Shown here: one piece after another, positions 40,488 to 40,515 of the stretch
Layout of the letters: each line of letters opens with the position of its first letter
How positions within the stretch are numbered: position 1 is the stretch's first letter
Assembly: GCA_964450715.1 (NCBI GenBank)
Contig: CAYVFC010000071.1
Span: forward strand, 1 to 40,515
Source: CAYVFC01 sp964450715
Lineage (GTDB): Bacteria > Myxococcota_A > Polyangia > Polyangiales > JAFGIB01
Length of the DNA stretch: 40,515 bases
Direction: 5' to 3'
Notes under the pieces: generated by a model
The model's input: the letters and a program-made list of their open reading frames with translations, nothing else
Told to the model about the DNA's origin: nothing
Database searches by the model: none
Position numbers and translations under genes: made by a program

Positions 40488-40515
40488 TACCCACCTCACT
40501 TTCTAGAGTCCGTCT

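Overview
The window looks like part of a high-GC, Gram-negative chromosome, most likely from an anaerobic or facultative member of the Myxococcota or a neighbouring deltaproteobacterial lineage. Five lines of evidence support this: an SMC condensin; an outer-membrane barrel protein; four secreted lipoproteins with long Gly/Ala/Ser linkers (typical of myxobacteria); large hybrid histidine kinases; and oxygen-sensitive metalloenzyme accessory genes (CooC, CooT, DUF3786, DUF1847, a BadF-type activator). The lineage is inferred from gene content only.

Left part (1-5.2 kb): the 5' end of a BadF/HgdC-type ATPase, head to head with a DUF1847 protein. Then come an SRPBCC protein, two Gly-rich lipoproteins, a zinc-ribbon thioredoxin (trxC), and a methyltransferase remnant cut off exactly at the edge of a Y1 (HUH) transposase element bounded by 22-bp direct repeats. 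Middle left (5.2-16 kb): smc, a DUF945/YdgA-like protein, repeats, an Fe-S/DUF3786 protein, a conserved winged-helix-like protein overlapping a VWA lipoprotein gene, and a beta-barrel protein.

Middle (16-28.4 kb): two GT4 glycosyltransferases; a compact minus-strand operon of a nucleosidase-like protein, an SPL-type radical SAM enzyme, a WbsX/GH99-like protein and a SPASM-like radical SAM enzyme; a 1,153-residue cysteine-rich lipoprotein built of about 133-residue repeats; and an alpha/beta hydrolase with a probable Cys nucleophile.

Right part (28.4-40.5 kb): a six-gene minus-strand signalling operon (HTH-receiver protein, hybrid kinase with three receivers, CheR, CheB, receiver-kinase, and receiver-PAS-GAF-PAS-kinase-receiver). 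All its junctions overlap or nearly touch, and it has no chemoreceptor, CheA or CheW. Upstream are four GTTGA motifs spaced exactly 10 bp apart. Then come a small zinc-ribbon protein, a 166-bp MITE-like element, cooT, a decayed PIN-toxin fragment and cooC; cooT and cooC point to maturation of a nickel CO dehydrogenase encoded elsewhere.

The most unusual feature is the density and variety of small palindromic repeats between genes: at least seven families, several in pairs resembling REPINs, in the same window as a REP-associated-type transposase. No rRNA, tRNA, CRISPR array or prophage was seen.
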